DNA of 64,000 bases, from the NCBI RefSeq assembly GCF_043789415.1, contig NZ_JBDLLW010000001.1, positions 992,001 to 1,056,000 on the forward strand. The letters are read 5' to 3'. Origin of the DNA: Renibacterium sp043789415. Lineage in GTDB: Bacteria > Actinomycetota > Actinomycetes > Actinomycetales > Micrococcaceae. Positions 52,813-61,450 of the stretch are shown here, piece by piece (position 1 is the first letter of the stretch; each line of letters starts with the position of its first letter). The translations under genes and the position numbers were made by a program. The notes beneath the pieces were generated by a model. It saw nothing but the letters and a program-made list of their open reading frames with translations. It made no database searches and was not told the DNA's origin.

Positions 52813-53181
52813 TTACAACACCTCCGGTGCAAGCGAGATGATCTTCATGAACTTCTTATCGCGAAGTTCGCGGCCGACCGGGCCGAAGATACGGGTGCCA
52901 CGAGGATCGCCATCGGCCTTCAAAATAACCGCTGCGTTCTCATCGAATTTGATGTAGGAGCCATCTGCACGACGGCGTTCCTTCTTGGTCCGGACGATGA
53001 CGGCCTTGACCACATCGCCCTTCTTGACGTTGCCGCCCGGAATTGCATCCTTGACGGTTGCGACGATGACGTCGCCAATACCTGCGTAGCGACGGCCAGA
53101 GCCACCGAGAACGCGAATGGTAAGGATTTCCTTAGCACCCGTGTTATCGGCAACCTTGAGTCGCGACTCTTGCTGAATCAC
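52813..53181 (-). CDS. rplN: 50S ribosomal protein L14
   Basis: The 122-aa protein MIQQESRLKVADNTGAKEILTIRVLGGSGRRYAGIGD is a standard L14. It is the first gene of rplN-rplX-rplE-rpsH-rplF-rplR-rpsE-rpmD-rplO and has its own promoter at 53389-53417, because a TetR gene separates it from rpsQ. Confidence 0.98.
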   Translation of the reverse strand: MIQQESRLKVADNTGAKEILTIRVLGGSGRRYAGIGDVIVATVKDAIPGGNVKKGDVVKAVIVRTKKERRRADGSYIKFDENAAVILKADGDPRGTRIFGPVGRELRDKKFMKIISLAPEVL

Positions 53182-53388
53182 TAGTTACTCCTGTCGTCTC
53201 GCCGGTTCTCAGACTGAAATCACGCCTACAGAATGAGCCTTGCGGAACAGTTGATCGGGGGTGTCTCTGAGCTTGTCTGGATTTTGCCAGAACAGGCCTA
53301 AACCACCGTGCCAGGAGCACTTGAACCATTCACTCCGAGGAGTATCGAACAGCAGTATGCACTGGCACGAAAGTTTACGAGGTCGCGC

Positions 53389-53417
53389 AACCTAAGAGTT
53401 AGGCCACACAAACTCAA
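53389..53417 (-). promoter_or_regulatory. Promoter of the spc operon (rplN)
   Basis: On the minus strand TTGAGT (53412-53417) and TAGGTT (53389-53394) are 17 bp apart, about 200 nt before rplN. A second TAAGAT box lies about 10 nt upstream. Confidence 0.6.
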
Positions 53418-53454
53418 TATCTTAGCACATTTAGGCCTCGAATTTCGCCGCCGG

Positions 53455-54093
53455 CTACCGGATCAGCAATCGTGGAAGCAGTTCCTCGACAGCGGCGCGC
53501 AACTCAACGGCTGCGGGTTCATAGCCATAGAGATGCTTGAGCAGAGCCTGCTGGAACAGACCGTCGAGCATGGCATAGGTGGTGGCCGAGTCGAAGGCGC
53601 ATTGGCTGGCGTTCAGATCTGCATAGTGACCGACAATGCGATAGATCAGGTTCTCCAGGCTGAGATCGATCGCCGCAACATCCTCCCGAAAGGCAGTTTC
53701 GAAAAGGCTCTGCCCCCGCAGGTCGTACCAGAGCCGGTGCATCATGGTGTCTTCGAGCAGCGTCAGTGTCAAGGCCTCGGCAAAGCCGTGACGTAGTTCC
53801 TCCGAGCCCTGCGCCTGACTGACGATCTGGTCGTAGCGAGCAACACAGGAGACCTTATATCGCTGAACGCAATAGCTGATCAGCTCGACCTTATCGGTGA
53901 AGTAGTAGTGCAGCACTCCATGGGAGAACTTCGAATGCTGGGCGATTTCGCGCAGGCTGGTTCTGGCATAGCCGAGTTCCGAAAGAGTCTGCAAGGTGGC
54001 GTCTGCAAGTTCACCCCGGCGATCTTCGAACTTATCGCCTCGCGGCTTTTCCAGTGGACTGACCTCCGGCTGTACCATCTCGGACCCGTTCAT
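53455..54093 (-). CDS. TetR-family transcriptional regulator inside the ribosomal gene block
   Basis: The 212-aa protein has the TetR helix-turn-helix near residues 45-75 (TSLREIAQHSKFSHGVLHYYF) and an all-helical C-terminal domain with no recognised ligand motif. ATG 54093 is set by AAGGAGG 6-12 nt upstream, which shows that the longer frame to 54111 is not translated. It lies between rpsQ and rplN on their strand, behind an rpsQ terminator. TTGACA and GTTGTATAAATTAAC at about 54195-54216 upstream may be its promoter and operator. Confidence 0.92.
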   Translation of the reverse strand: MNGSEMVQPEVSPLEKPRGDKFEDRRGELADATLQTLSELGYARTSLREIAQHSKFSHGVLHYYFTDKVELISYCVQRYKVSCVARYDQIVSQAQGSEELRHGFAEALTLTLLEDTMMHRLWYDLRGQSLFETAFREDVAAIDLSLENLIYRIVGHYADLNASQCAFDSATTYAMLDGLFQQALLKHLYGYEPAAVELRAAVEELLPRLLIR

Positions 54094-54325
54094 GGCTGTT
54101 CCTCCTTTCACCTACCGCGCGCAGATCAATGCCGCAGCCTGATCGCCAGTAGCCGGTCTGACCACATCGACTGAACAAACTCTGAGGTTAATTTATACAA
54201 CTGTCAAGAAAAGCTCGGTCATGGCAGCTGCGAGTTGGTAGGTCGTTCACGCACTCGCGGAGCACCACCCGCCGATCCGAGACCCGAGCACGAATTCAGT
54301 ACGAACGGCATTCAGAGCTTAAACG

Positions 54326-54365
54326 CCAGAGGGCCGACACCCCTTGCGGAGTATCGGCCCTCTGG
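54326..54365 (-). terminator. S10 operon terminator after rpsQ
   Basis: CCAGAGGGCCGA (54326-54337) pairs with 54354-54365; on the minus strand three further pairs including a G-U extend it to 15 bp. Only a weak T tract follows (CGTTTAAG). The rest of 54112-54389 holds no gene. Confidence 0.7.
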
Positions 54366-54389
54366 ACCAGCTGATTTAGCTGAATGGGC

Positions 54390-54704
54390 TTATTTAGCCT
54401 TTTCGAGGATCTCGACGAGGCGCCAGCGCTTGGTAGCGGACAGCGGACGAGTCTCGCTGATCAGCACCAAATCGCCGATGCCTGCGGAGTTCTCTTCGTC
54501 GTGCACCTTGACTTTGGAGGTCTGACGCAGCACCTTGCCGTAGAGGGCGTGCTTCACACGAGCCTCCACCTCGACAACGATGGTCTTCTGCATCTTGTCC
54601 GAAACGACGTAGCCACGGCGGGTCTTACGGTAGCCGCGGGCCGAGGAAGCCTCGGTCTCAACAGTTTCAGCGGTCACGGTTGCCTCTTTGTTCTCTTCAC
54701 TCAC
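54390..54704 (-). CDS. rpsQ: 30S ribosomal protein S17
   Basis: The 104-aa protein has RKTRRGYVVSDKMQKTIVVEVE and DLVLISETRPLSATKRWRLVEI, with a 20-residue N-terminal extension rich in Glu, Thr and Ala. Last gene of the S10 unit; it overlaps rpmC by 4 nt. Confidence 0.98.
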   Translation of the reverse strand: MSEENKEATVTAETVETEASSARGYRKTRRGYVVSDKMQKTIVVEVEARVKHALYGKVLRQTSKVKVHDEENSAGIGDLVLISETRPLSATKRWRLVEILEKAK

Positions 54705-55042
54705 TTGGCAGCCTCCTCAGTAGCTTCTGCTTCAGTCTCTTCGACCTTCGCTTCAGCCTTCTTAGAAGACTTCTTCTTGGCCTTGGCTTCAGCCTTGTCC
54801 TCCACCACTGCGGCGACGACCTCGGCACGAATGCCCAGCTCGCGTTCGCGCAGCACGGTGTAGATCCGGGCGATATCGCGCTTCACAGCACGAAGCCGAC
54901 CATGGTTCTCCAACTGGCCGGTGGCCGACTGGAAACGCAGGTTGAACAGTTCTTCCTTGGCCTTGCGGAGTTCATCCAGCAAACGTGCACCGTCGAAGCC
55001 GTCAAGCTTCTCAGTGGCCAAATCCTTGGTTCCAACTGCCAT
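54701..55042 (-). CDS. rpmC: 50S ribosomal protein L29 with long C-terminal tail
   Basis: Residues 1-75 are L29 (LRKAKEELFNLRFQSATGQLENHGRLRAVKRDIARI). A tail of about 40 residues of Lys, Ala and Glu (EDKAEAKAKKKSSKKAEAK) follows, for 113 aa versus 60-75 typically. It lies 2 nt after rplP. Confidence 0.97.
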   Translation of the reverse strand: MAVGTKDLATEKLDGFDGARLLDELRKAKEELFNLRFQSATGQLENHGRLRAVKRDIARIYTVLRERELGIRAEVVAAVVEDKAEAKAKKKSSKKAEAKVEETEAEATEEAAK

Positions 55043-55044
55043 TT

Positions 55045-55461
55045 CTATTCACCACCTTCACGACGCACAATGCGTGCCCGGAGGGGCAGCTTGTGGATTG
55101 CCAGGCGCAGAGCCTCGCGAGCTACTTCTTCACTGACACCGGAGAGTTCGAAGAGAACCCGACCCGGCTTGACGTTGGCGACCCACCACTCGGGGGAACC
55201 CTTACCGGAACCCATACGGGTTTCAGCGGGCTTCTTGGTGATCGGGCGGTCCGGATAGATATTGATCCAAACCTTGCCACCGCGCTTGATATGACGGGTC
55301 ATCGCGATACGAGCGGACTCGATCTGACGGTTGGTCACATAAGCCGGGCTGAGCGCCTGGATACCGAATTCACCGAAGTTGACCTTGGTGCCGCCGGTAG
55401 CCTGCCCGGAACGGCCCGGGTGGTGCTGCTTGCGGTGCTTGACTCGACGTGGGATCAGCAT
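55045..55461 (-). CDS. rplP: 50S ribosomal protein L16
   Basis: The 138-aa protein MLIPRRVKHRKQHHPGRSG has KVWINIYPDRPITKKPAETRMGSGKG, the tRNA-site loop. It directly follows rpsC with no gap. Confidence 0.98.
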   Translation of the reverse strand: MLIPRRVKHRKQHHPGRSGQATGGTKVNFGEFGIQALSPAYVTNRQIESARIAMTRHIKRGGKVWINIYPDRPITKKPAETRMGSGKGSPEWWVANVKPGRVLFELSGVSEEVAREALRLAIHKLPLRARIVRREGGE

Positions 55462-56304
55462 TTAAGCCTCACTCCCCTCTGTAGCCACAGCTGCGGCAGC
55501 CGGAGCAGCCTCAGTCGCGGTGTTAGTTGAGTTATCTGAGTTTCCATCACGGCCCCCGCGACGACGATCGCCGTCACGACGAGGACCGCGAGGGCCACGA
55601 TCGCCCTCAGGACGCGGGCCACGGCCACGGGAAGGAGCGGTAGCAGCTTGCTGCGCCAATTCCTTTGCGGTCACGTCGCCCTTGTAGATCCAGACCTTCA
55701 CGCCGATCCGGCCGAAGGTGGTCTTCGCTTCGAAGAAGCCGTAATCGATCTGCGCACGCAGGGTGTGCAGCGGCACACGACCTTCGCGGTAGAACTCGGA
55801 ACGGCTCATTTCAGCGCCACCCAAGCGGCCCGAGCACTGCACCCGGATGCCCTTGGCACCGGCGCGCTGCGCGGACTGCATGGCCTTCTTCATGGCACGG
55901 CGGAAAGCCACACGTGAAGAGAGCTGCTCGGCGATGCCCTGAGCAACCAGCTGAGCTTCGATCTCGGGGTTCTTCACCTCGAGGATGTTCAGCTGAACCT
56001 GCTTCCCGGTGAGCTTCTCCAGCTCGCCGCGGATGCGGTCTGCTTCGGCGCCACGACGACCGATCACAATACCCGGACGGGCGGTGTGGATGTCGACGCG
56101 GACGCGATCGCGGGTGCGCTCGATTTCAACCTTGGCGATGCCGGCGCGCTCCATGCCCGTGGACATGAGCTGACGGATCTTGACGTCCTCACGGACGAAA
56201 TCCTTGTAGCGCTGGCCGGCCTTGTTGGAGTCGGCGAACCAATGCGAGACATGGTTAGTGGTGATACCGAGGCGGAACCCGTGCGGGTTTACTTTCTGTC
56301 CCAC
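55462..56304 (-). CDS. rpsC: 30S ribosomal protein S3
   Basis: The 280-aa protein MGQKVNPHGFRLGITTNHVSHW has the KH domain (RPGIVIGRRGAEADRIRGELEKLTG) and the C-terminal GRIGVKVWIYKGD. A basic then Ala/Thr-rich tail of about 65 residues with RGPRPEGDRGPRGPRRDGDRR is typical for actinobacteria. It abuts rplV. Confidence 0.98.
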   Translation of the reverse strand: MGQKVNPHGFRLGITTNHVSHWFADSNKAGQRYKDFVREDVKIRQLMSTGMERAGIAKVEIERTRDRVRVDIHTARPGIVIGRRGAEADRIRGELEKLTGKQVQLNILEVKNPEIEAQLVAQGIAEQLSSRVAFRRAMKKAMQSAQRAGAKGIRVQCSGRLGGAEMSRSEFYREGRVPLHTLRAQIDYGFFEAKTTFGRIGVKVWIYKGDVTAKELAQQAATAPSRGRGPRPEGDRGPRGPRRDGDRRRGGRDGNSDNSTNTATEAAPAAAAVATEGSEA

Positions 56305-56667
56305 TTAGTTCTCCTCCTCACTCGGGGTGGCAACGACCACAGTGATGTGGCTGGTGCGCTTCTTGATGCGGTAGGCGCGGCCTTGGGCACGCGGCTGGAA
56401 CCGCTTCATGGTGGGACCCTCATCAACGAAAGCCTCGCTGATGTAGAGATCGCCCTCATCGAAGGCAACGCTGTCCCGATCGGCCAGCACGCGAGCGTTA
56501 GCTACTGCGGACTGGAGTACTTTGAATACCGGCTCCGAAGCTGCCTGCGGGGCAAACTTCAGAATCGCCAGGGCCTCATTCGCTTGCTTGCCACGAATCA
56601 GGTTGACGACGCGCCGGGCCTTCATAGGCGTTACGCGGATGTGCCGCGCAATGGCCTTGGCTTCCAT
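56305..56667 (-). CDS. rplV: 50S ribosomal protein L22
   Basis: The 120-aa protein has MKARRVVNLIRGKQANEALAIL and the exit-tunnel hairpin KRFQPRAQGRAYRIKKRTSHITVVV. It lies 38 bp after rpsS. Confidence 0.98.
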   Translation of the reverse strand: MEAKAIARHIRVTPMKARRVVNLIRGKQANEALAILKFAPQAASEPVFKVLQSAVANARVLADRDSVAFDEGDLYISEAFVDEGPTMKRFQPRAQGRAYRIKKRTSHITVVVATPSEEEN

Positions 56668-56705
56668 TGCTTTCCTTCTCTCGTCTTAGCCGTCAAGCCA
56701 AGCGC

Positions 56706-56987
56706 CTAGCGGCGCTTGCCCTTACGGTCGTCCTTCACATGGCCGCGGAAAGTCCGCGTTGGAGCGAATTCGCCCAGTTTGTGCCCGACCATCGACTCGG
56801 TGACGAACACCGGGATGTGCTTGCGGCCGTCGTGCACGGCGATCGTGTGCCCGAGCATATCGGGAACGATCATGGACCGGCGGGACCAAGTCTTAATGAC
56901 ATTCTTGGTACCTTTTTCGTTTTCGTTTGCTACCTTCACAAAGAGGTGCTGGTCAACGAAGGGACCTTTTTTCAGGCTGCGTGGCAT
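56706..56987 (-). CDS. rpsS: 30S ribosomal protein S19
   Basis: The 93-aa protein MPRSLKKGPFVDQHLFVKV has TWSRRSMIVPDMLGHTIAVHDGRKHIPVFV and GEFAPTRTFRGHVKDDRKGKRR. It lies 12 bp after rplB. Confidence 0.98.
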   Translation of the reverse strand: MPRSLKKGPFVDQHLFVKVANENEKGTKNVIKTWSRRSMIVPDMLGHTIAVHDGRKHIPVFVTESMVGHKLGEFAPTRTFRGHVKDDRKGKRR

Positions 56988-56999
56988 CTGTCCAGGCTC

Positions 57000-57839
57000 C
57001 TATCGCTTGTTCTTGCCAGTACGACGGCGACGCACAATAAGCTTGTCGCTCTCTTTGTTCGGGCGGCGGGTGCGGCCTTCACGCTTACCATTCGGATTGA
57101 CCGGGTGACGACCACCAGAAGTCTTACCTTCACCACCACCGTGCGGGTGATCCACCGGGTTCATGGCAACGCCACGAACGGTCGGACGGATACCGCGCCA
57201 GCGGTTACGGCCTGCTTTACCCCAGTTGATGTTCGACTGCTCGGCGTTGCCGACCTCGCCGACGGTAGCGCGGCAGCGCACGTCGACGTTGCGGATTTCA
57301 CCGGAGGGCAGACGCAGCTGAGCGAAGCGGCCTTCCTTGGCTACCAGCTGCACCGAAGCGCCAGCTGAACGAGCCATCTTGGCACCGCCACCGGGACGCA
57401 ATTCCACGGCGTGGATAGTGGTACCCACCGGGATATTGCGCAGCGGCAGGTTGTTGCCGGGCTTGATATCCGCGGACGGACCAGCCTCGACGAAGTCACC
57501 CTGCTTGAGCTTATTCGGAGCGATGATGTAGCGCTTGGTGCCATCAACATAGTGCAATAGCGCAATGCGAGCGGTACGGTTCGGATCGTATTCGATCTCC
57601 GCAACCTTGGCGTTGACGCCGTCCTTGTCATGACGACGGAAGTCGATCAGACGGTACTGGCGCTTGTGTCCACCACCCTTGTGACGGGTGGTGATCTTAC
57701 CGGTGTTGTTGCGGCCGCCCGATTTGGGCAGCGGACGGACCAGAGACTTCTCCGGCGTCGACCGCGTGATTTCTGCGAAGTCGGCAACGCTCGAGCCACG
57801 ACGGCCCGGGGTTGTCGGCTTGTATTTACGGATTCCCAT
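57000..57839 (-). CDS. rplB: 50S ribosomal protein L2
   Basis: The 279-aa protein has MGIRKYKPTTPGRRGSS, KGGGHKRQYRLIDFRR and the peptidyl-transferase loop VAMNPVDHPHGGGEGKTSGGRHP. Full length. Confidence 0.98.
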   Translation of the reverse strand: MGIRKYKPTTPGRRGSSVADFAEITRSTPEKSLVRPLPKSGGRNNTGKITTRHKGGGHKRQYRLIDFRRHDKDGVNAKVAEIEYDPNRTARIALLHYVDGTKRYIIAPNKLKQGDFVEAGPSADIKPGNNLPLRNIPVGTTIHAVELRPGGGAKMARSAGASVQLVAKEGRFAQLRLPSGEIRNVDVRCRATVGEVGNAEQSNINWGKAGRNRWRGIRPTVRGVAMNPVDHPHGGGEGKTSGGRHPVNPNGKREGRTRRPNKESDKLIVRRRRTGKNKR

Positions 57840-57866
57840 TATTATTCCTCGTTAAAGTGGTCTCCG

Positions 57867-58178
57867 CTACGCGAGCGGACCGCCGAAGATGTCAATTGTG
57901 CCTTCCTTCAGGGTGACAATTGCGCGCTTGGTGTTCTTGCGCTGCCCCCATCCGAATTTGGTTCGCTTGCGCTTACCGGCACGGTTGATGGTGTTGATCG
58001 AGTCCACCTTGACGGAGAAGATCTTCTCCACGGCGAACTTGATCTCGGTCTTGTTTGAGCGCGGGTCGACCAAGAAGGTGTATTTACCTTCGTCGATCAA
58101 GCCGTAGCTCTTCTCCGAAACGACAGGTGCAAGCACTACGTCGCGGGGATCTTTGGTGTGGATAGCCGAGTTCGTCAC
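57867..58178 (-). CDS. rplW: 50S ribosomal protein L23
   Basis: The 103-aa protein has DVVLAPVVSEKSYGLIDEGKYTFLVDPRSNKTEIKFAVEKIF, the exit-tunnel docking protein for trigger factor and SRP. It overlaps rplD by 4 nt. Confidence 0.98.
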   Translation of the reverse strand: MTNSAIHTKDPRDVVLAPVVSEKSYGLIDEGKYTFLVDPRSNKTEIKFAVEKIFSVKVDSINTINRAGKRKRTKFGWGQRKNTKRAIVTLKEGTIDIFGGPLA

Positions 58179-59098
58179 TTGGCGTCCTCCTCTTCAGCGT
58201 CTTGGCCTTCAGCCTGAGCCGATTTGCCACCGGCAGGCACAAAGCCAGCAGCTTCGGCGTCTTCAACCGAAGCGAACCAGATCTCAGCCACGGTGTTGTC
58301 GTACCAGCGTGAACCGGGGACGTGGTACTTCATGGAGTCCTCGTTGCCCTTGATGTCAAAGCCCTTGGGGGCCTTCTTGGCATCGGCGAGAGGAGCATGA
58401 GAGCCCGCGTACTTGGCTTCAGGAGCCTCGGTGGTTTCGACGGTCTCGGAGAGTTCCTCGACCTCTTCCACCGGAGCACCAGCACCGAAAGCATCATTAG
58501 CGGCCTTGCCGGAAACGAATGCCTCGTAGGCAGCCTTGGTGAACACGACGTCATCGGAAACCAAGACGTCGTAGGTGTTCAGCTGATCCGCGTACAGCAC
58601 GTGGACTTCAGCCAGATTGCGAACCGACAACGCAGCAACGTCGTTGGCGCGCTCGATGACGACCAGCAGGTTCTTCCGATCGGAGACGCTGCGCAGAGTC
58701 GCCAGTGCTTCCTTGACGGACGGCTTGGTACCGGCCACCAGTTCAGCGACGACGTGAATCCGGCCATTGCGTGCCCGGTCAGAGAGGGCACCGCGCAGAG
58801 CGGCAGCCTTCATCTTCTTGGGGGTGCGCTGGCTGTAGTCACGCGGAGTCGGTCCGTGCACGATGCCGCCACCGGTCATGTGAGGAGCACGAATGGAGCC
58901 CTGACGAGCCCGGCCGGTGCCCTTCTGCTTGAACGGCTTGCGGCCTGCGCCGGAGACCTCTGCGCGGGTCTTGGTCTTATGGGTACCCTGGCGAGCCGCG
59001 GCGAGCTGAGCGACGACGACCTGGTGCAGCAGCGGCACATTGGTCTGTACGTCGAAGATCTCGGCGGGCAGGGTGACCTTTACAGTTTTCGTAGCCAT
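58175..59098 (-). CDS. rplD: 50S ribosomal protein L4 with C-terminal 'sunset'-like domain
   Basis: Residues 1-205 are L4 (RAEVSGAGRKPFKQKGTGRARQGS...APHMTGGGIVHGP). An acidic linker leads to an extra domain at 229-291 (IKGNEDSMKYHVPGSRWYD, AAGFVPAGG), then an acidic tail; total 307 aa versus about 205. The domain is 51/63 identical by hand alignment to that of L17, which implies recent copying between two ribosomal genes 21 kb apart. In E. coli L4 also represses the S10 operon; whether the added domain affects that is unknown. Confidence 0.97.
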   Translation of the reverse strand: MATKTVKVTLPAEIFDVQTNVPLLHQVVVAQLAAARQGTHKTKTRAEVSGAGRKPFKQKGTGRARQGSIRAPHMTGGGIVHGPTPRDYSQRTPKKMKAAALRGALSDRARNGRIHVVAELVAGTKPSVKEALATLRSVSDRKNLLVVIERANDVAALSVRNLAEVHVLYADQLNTYDVLVSDDVVFTKAAYEAFVSGKAANDAFGAGAPVEEVEELSETVETTEAPEAKYAGSHAPLADAKKAPKGFDIKGNEDSMKYHVPGSRWYDNTVAEIWFASVEDAEAAGFVPAGGKSAQAEGQDAEEEDAK

Positions 59099-59102
59099 GG
59101 TC

Positions 59103-59765
59103 TTAGGCTCCCTTCACGCTGGATTTAACCGCGCTGCGGACTAAGACGACCTGGCCGCGAGCACCGGGAACGGCGCCCTTGATGAGCAGCAGCGACTTCT
59201 CAGCGTCGATAGCGTGGACAGTCAGGTTCATGGTGGTGTGACGCTCAGCGCCCATCCGGCCTGCCATCCGAACACCCTTGAAGACACGGCTCGGAGTGGA
59301 CGCGCCACCGATCGAGCCGGGCTTGCGGTGGTTCTTATGGGCACCGTGGGATGCGCCGACGCCGTGGAAGCCGTGACGCTTCATCACACCGGCGAAGCCC
59401 TTACCCTTGGAGGTTCCCACGACGTCGACCTTCTGGCCGGCTTCGAAGATCTCCACGGAGAGCTCTTGGCCCAGCGAGTAGGAGTCAGCATCAGCGGTGC
59501 GCAGCTCGACGACGTGGCGGCGCGGGGTAACCCCGGCGGCCTCGAAGTGGCCGGCAAGTGGCTTGGTCACCTTGCGCGGGTCGATCTGGCCGTAGCCGAT
59601 CTGCACAGCGGTGTAACCGTCCTTGGCGGCGTCACGCAGCTGGGTGACGACATTGGAGTCGGCCTGGACGACAGTAACCGGAACAAGCTTGTTGTTCTCG
59701 TCCCAGACCTGGGTCATGCCGAGCTTCGTGCCCAGGATTCCTTTTACATTACGGATCACGGTCAT
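59103..59765 (-). CDS. rplC: 50S ribosomal protein L3
   Basis: The 220-aa protein has KGILGTKLGMTQVWDENNKLVPVTVVQ, GTSKGKGFAGVMKRHGFHG and GSIGGASTPSRVFKG. It lies 4 bp before rplD. Confidence 0.98.
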   Translation of the reverse strand: MTVIRNVKGILGTKLGMTQVWDENNKLVPVTVVQADSNVVTQLRDAAKDGYTAVQIGYGQIDPRKVTKPLAGHFEAAGVTPRRHVVELRTADADSYSLGQELSVEIFEAGQKVDVVGTSKGKGFAGVMKRHGFHGVGASHGAHKNHRKPGSIGGASTPSRVFKGVRMAGRMGAERHTTMNLTVHAIDAEKSLLLIKGAVPGARGQVVLVRSAVKSSVKGA

Positions 59766-59784
59766 AGTTTTCTCAGCACCTCCC

Positions 59785-60093
59785 TTAAAGTTTGATTTCG
59801 ATGTTCACGTCAGCGGGCAGATCGAGACGCATGAGCGAATCTACGGCCTTCGGCGTGGGGTCAATGATGTCGATCAGACGCTTGTGCGTGCGCATTTCAA
59901 AGTGCTCGCGGCTGTCCTTGTACTTGTGCGGCGAACGGATAACGCAATAGACGTTCTTCTCCGTCGGCAGCGGCACGGGGCCGACTACCGTTGCGCCAGC
60001 GCGTGTGACCGTCTCGACGATCTTCCGGGCTGAAACGTCAATGACCTCGTGGTCATACGACTTCAGCCGGATGCGGATTTTTTGTCCCGCCAT
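59785..60093 (-). CDS. rpsJ: 30S ribosomal protein S10
   Basis: The 102-aa protein [29 protein letters not shown] is full-length S10 and also acts as NusE in antitermination. It is the first gene of the S10 operon, with a leader of about 275 nt. Confidence 0.98.
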
Positions 60094-60374
60094 GGCTTGG
60101 GCTCTCTTCTCTGTATAGAACTTGAAGCTCTTGCTGCTCTGTTGACTTGCCTGTGCTGCATATCTGCAGCGCGTTCCGCAGGTACTGAATCCGGAGCAAT
60201 ACCGGGTTCCTCAATACCTCGGATCACCGACCCCCGCGCTCGGGCGTGTCGCGTTTTTCACGCATACTCAGCCGAGCAACAAAAGTTGGTGGGTTATGTT
60301 TGGGCTTCAGCTTGGACCCTCACACCCGGCATTATCCGGACGGGGACGCGAAGAAGCGCTTGAACAACTTGTCT

Positions 60375-60404
60375 AGTATGCCGGATTTCCGGGGAAAATG
60401 CCAA
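60375..60404 (-). promoter_or_regulatory. Promoter of the S10 operon
   Basis: On the minus strand TTGGCA (60399-60404) and CATACT (60375-60380) are 18 bp apart. The 561-bp gap 60094-60654 has no gene. It holds this promoter, the S10 leader (with a GCGTG-AAAA-ACGC hairpin among others), and the divergent promoter of the secreted protein. Confidence 0.65.
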
Positions 60405-60591
60405 CTGGCTCTGATGTGAGACGGGCCCCGGGCTCCGACTTTCGCCAGAATCGAGACTCGCGCAGAGGTAAGACTCCGACGCACAGCCACTCTAAGTTGG
60501 GTCGACCGCTTCAAAAGTAACTCATTCGCAGCGCTCGGGCAACGGGATCACGGGGAGCGCTAAATTCGTCAAACCTTTTTGAAATAATATA

Positions 60592-60620
60592 TTGCAAATT
60601 ATTTTCCCGCCCTTTAGAGT
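60592..60620 (+). promoter_or_regulatory. Promoter of the first secreted-protein gene
   Basis: TTGCAA (60592-60597) and TAGAGT (60615-60620) are separated by exactly 17 bp in a very AT-rich stretch, 35 nt before the ATG. Confidence 0.7.
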
Positions 60621-60654
60621 CGTTTTATCCACCGCATCTAGGAAAGGGGCCACC

Positions 60655-60930
60655 ATGGCAAGAGCTTTACGGAAAGCAGTGTTGACCATCCCAGTGATAG
60701 CCGCAGGTTTATTGCTCAGCGCACTTCCAGCTCAGGCAGCAAGCACTCAGGTGTTCTCCGGCTACGGAGCAAGCCATAATCCAGGTTTAGCGGCTCAGGC
60801 CGCTCAGAACGACGCCCTGGATGCCGCGCATCGCGCCGGATACACCGACTGCGCCGTCACGAAGAAGAAGGTGGTCAATACAGGAGGCAACTTCTACGAG
60901 GCCGATGTAGAGCTGACCTGCACAGCATGA
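60655..60930 (+). CDS. Small secreted protein, paralogue 1
   Basis: The 91-aa protein has a signal peptide (ARALRKAVLTIPVIAAGLLL, cleavage at AQA-A near 28) and a mature domain of about 63 aa with two cysteines, which could form a disulfide. AGGAAAGG precedes the ATG. The mature part aligns with the next gene product (xVFxG..., AxQ...A...A.R.GY..C, ...C near the end). Function unknown to me. Confidence 0.75.
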   Translation: MARALRKAVLTIPVIAAGLLLSALPAQAASTQVFSGYGASHNPGLAAQAAQNDALDAAHRAGYTDCAVTKKKVVNTGGNFYEADVELTCTA

Positions 60931-61009
60931 GCTAGGGACCAAGGCTAGACCAGGAAGATGCTTTGAAAAACATCAAGAATCGATCGATCCGTCGAAAAGG
61001 AGCATTCTC

Positions 61010-61363
61010 ATGACAAAACGTTGGAAATCTTTCATCGCGATCCCCTTGATAGCACTGGGCCTCAGCGCTTCGGCCCTGCCAGCACAAGCGGCCATATCGA
61101 ATGGAAGCGCACCGCCCTGGAGCCAGGTTCCCCCACCCAGCCCCACCCCGCCCACCGGCCCGGGGATCTTCACCGGCCAGGCAACGAGCCTCGGCAAGGA
61201 CTTCACCTTGCATCTTGCGCAACAGTACGCTGTGTCAGAGGCCATCCGTAACGGCTATTCCGGCCAATGCATAGAAATATGGAGAAAAGCACACTTTCTC
61301 GGTCCCACCGGTATCTCCGACAGATGGGAAGCTCTCTCTTCTGTCCAGTGCGTCAAGAATTAG
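61010..61363 (+). CDS. Small secreted protein, paralogue 2
   Basis: The 117-aa protein has a signal peptide (KRWKSFIAIPLIALGLSASA, cleavage at AQA-A), a Pro-rich linker (PPPSPTPPTGPG) and the same two-cysteine domain as its neighbour (IFTGQATSLG, AQQYAVSEAIRNGYSGQC, VQC). It lies 79 bp downstream with AAAAGGAG before the ATG. The pair looks like a diverged tandem duplication. Confidence 0.72.
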   Translation: MTKRWKSFIAIPLIALGLSASALPAQAAISNGSAPPWSQVPPPSPTPPTGPGIFTGQATSLGKDFTLHLAQQYAVSEAIRNGYSGQCIEIWRKAHFLGPTGISDRWEALSSVQCVKN

Positions 61364-61450
61364 TTGGACTCAGGCAACTATCTTCGGCAACTAATAAGAG
61401 CGGCAAATCTACGTCAGCATTGACAATCAAGACATCCCTCAGGAGACCTC

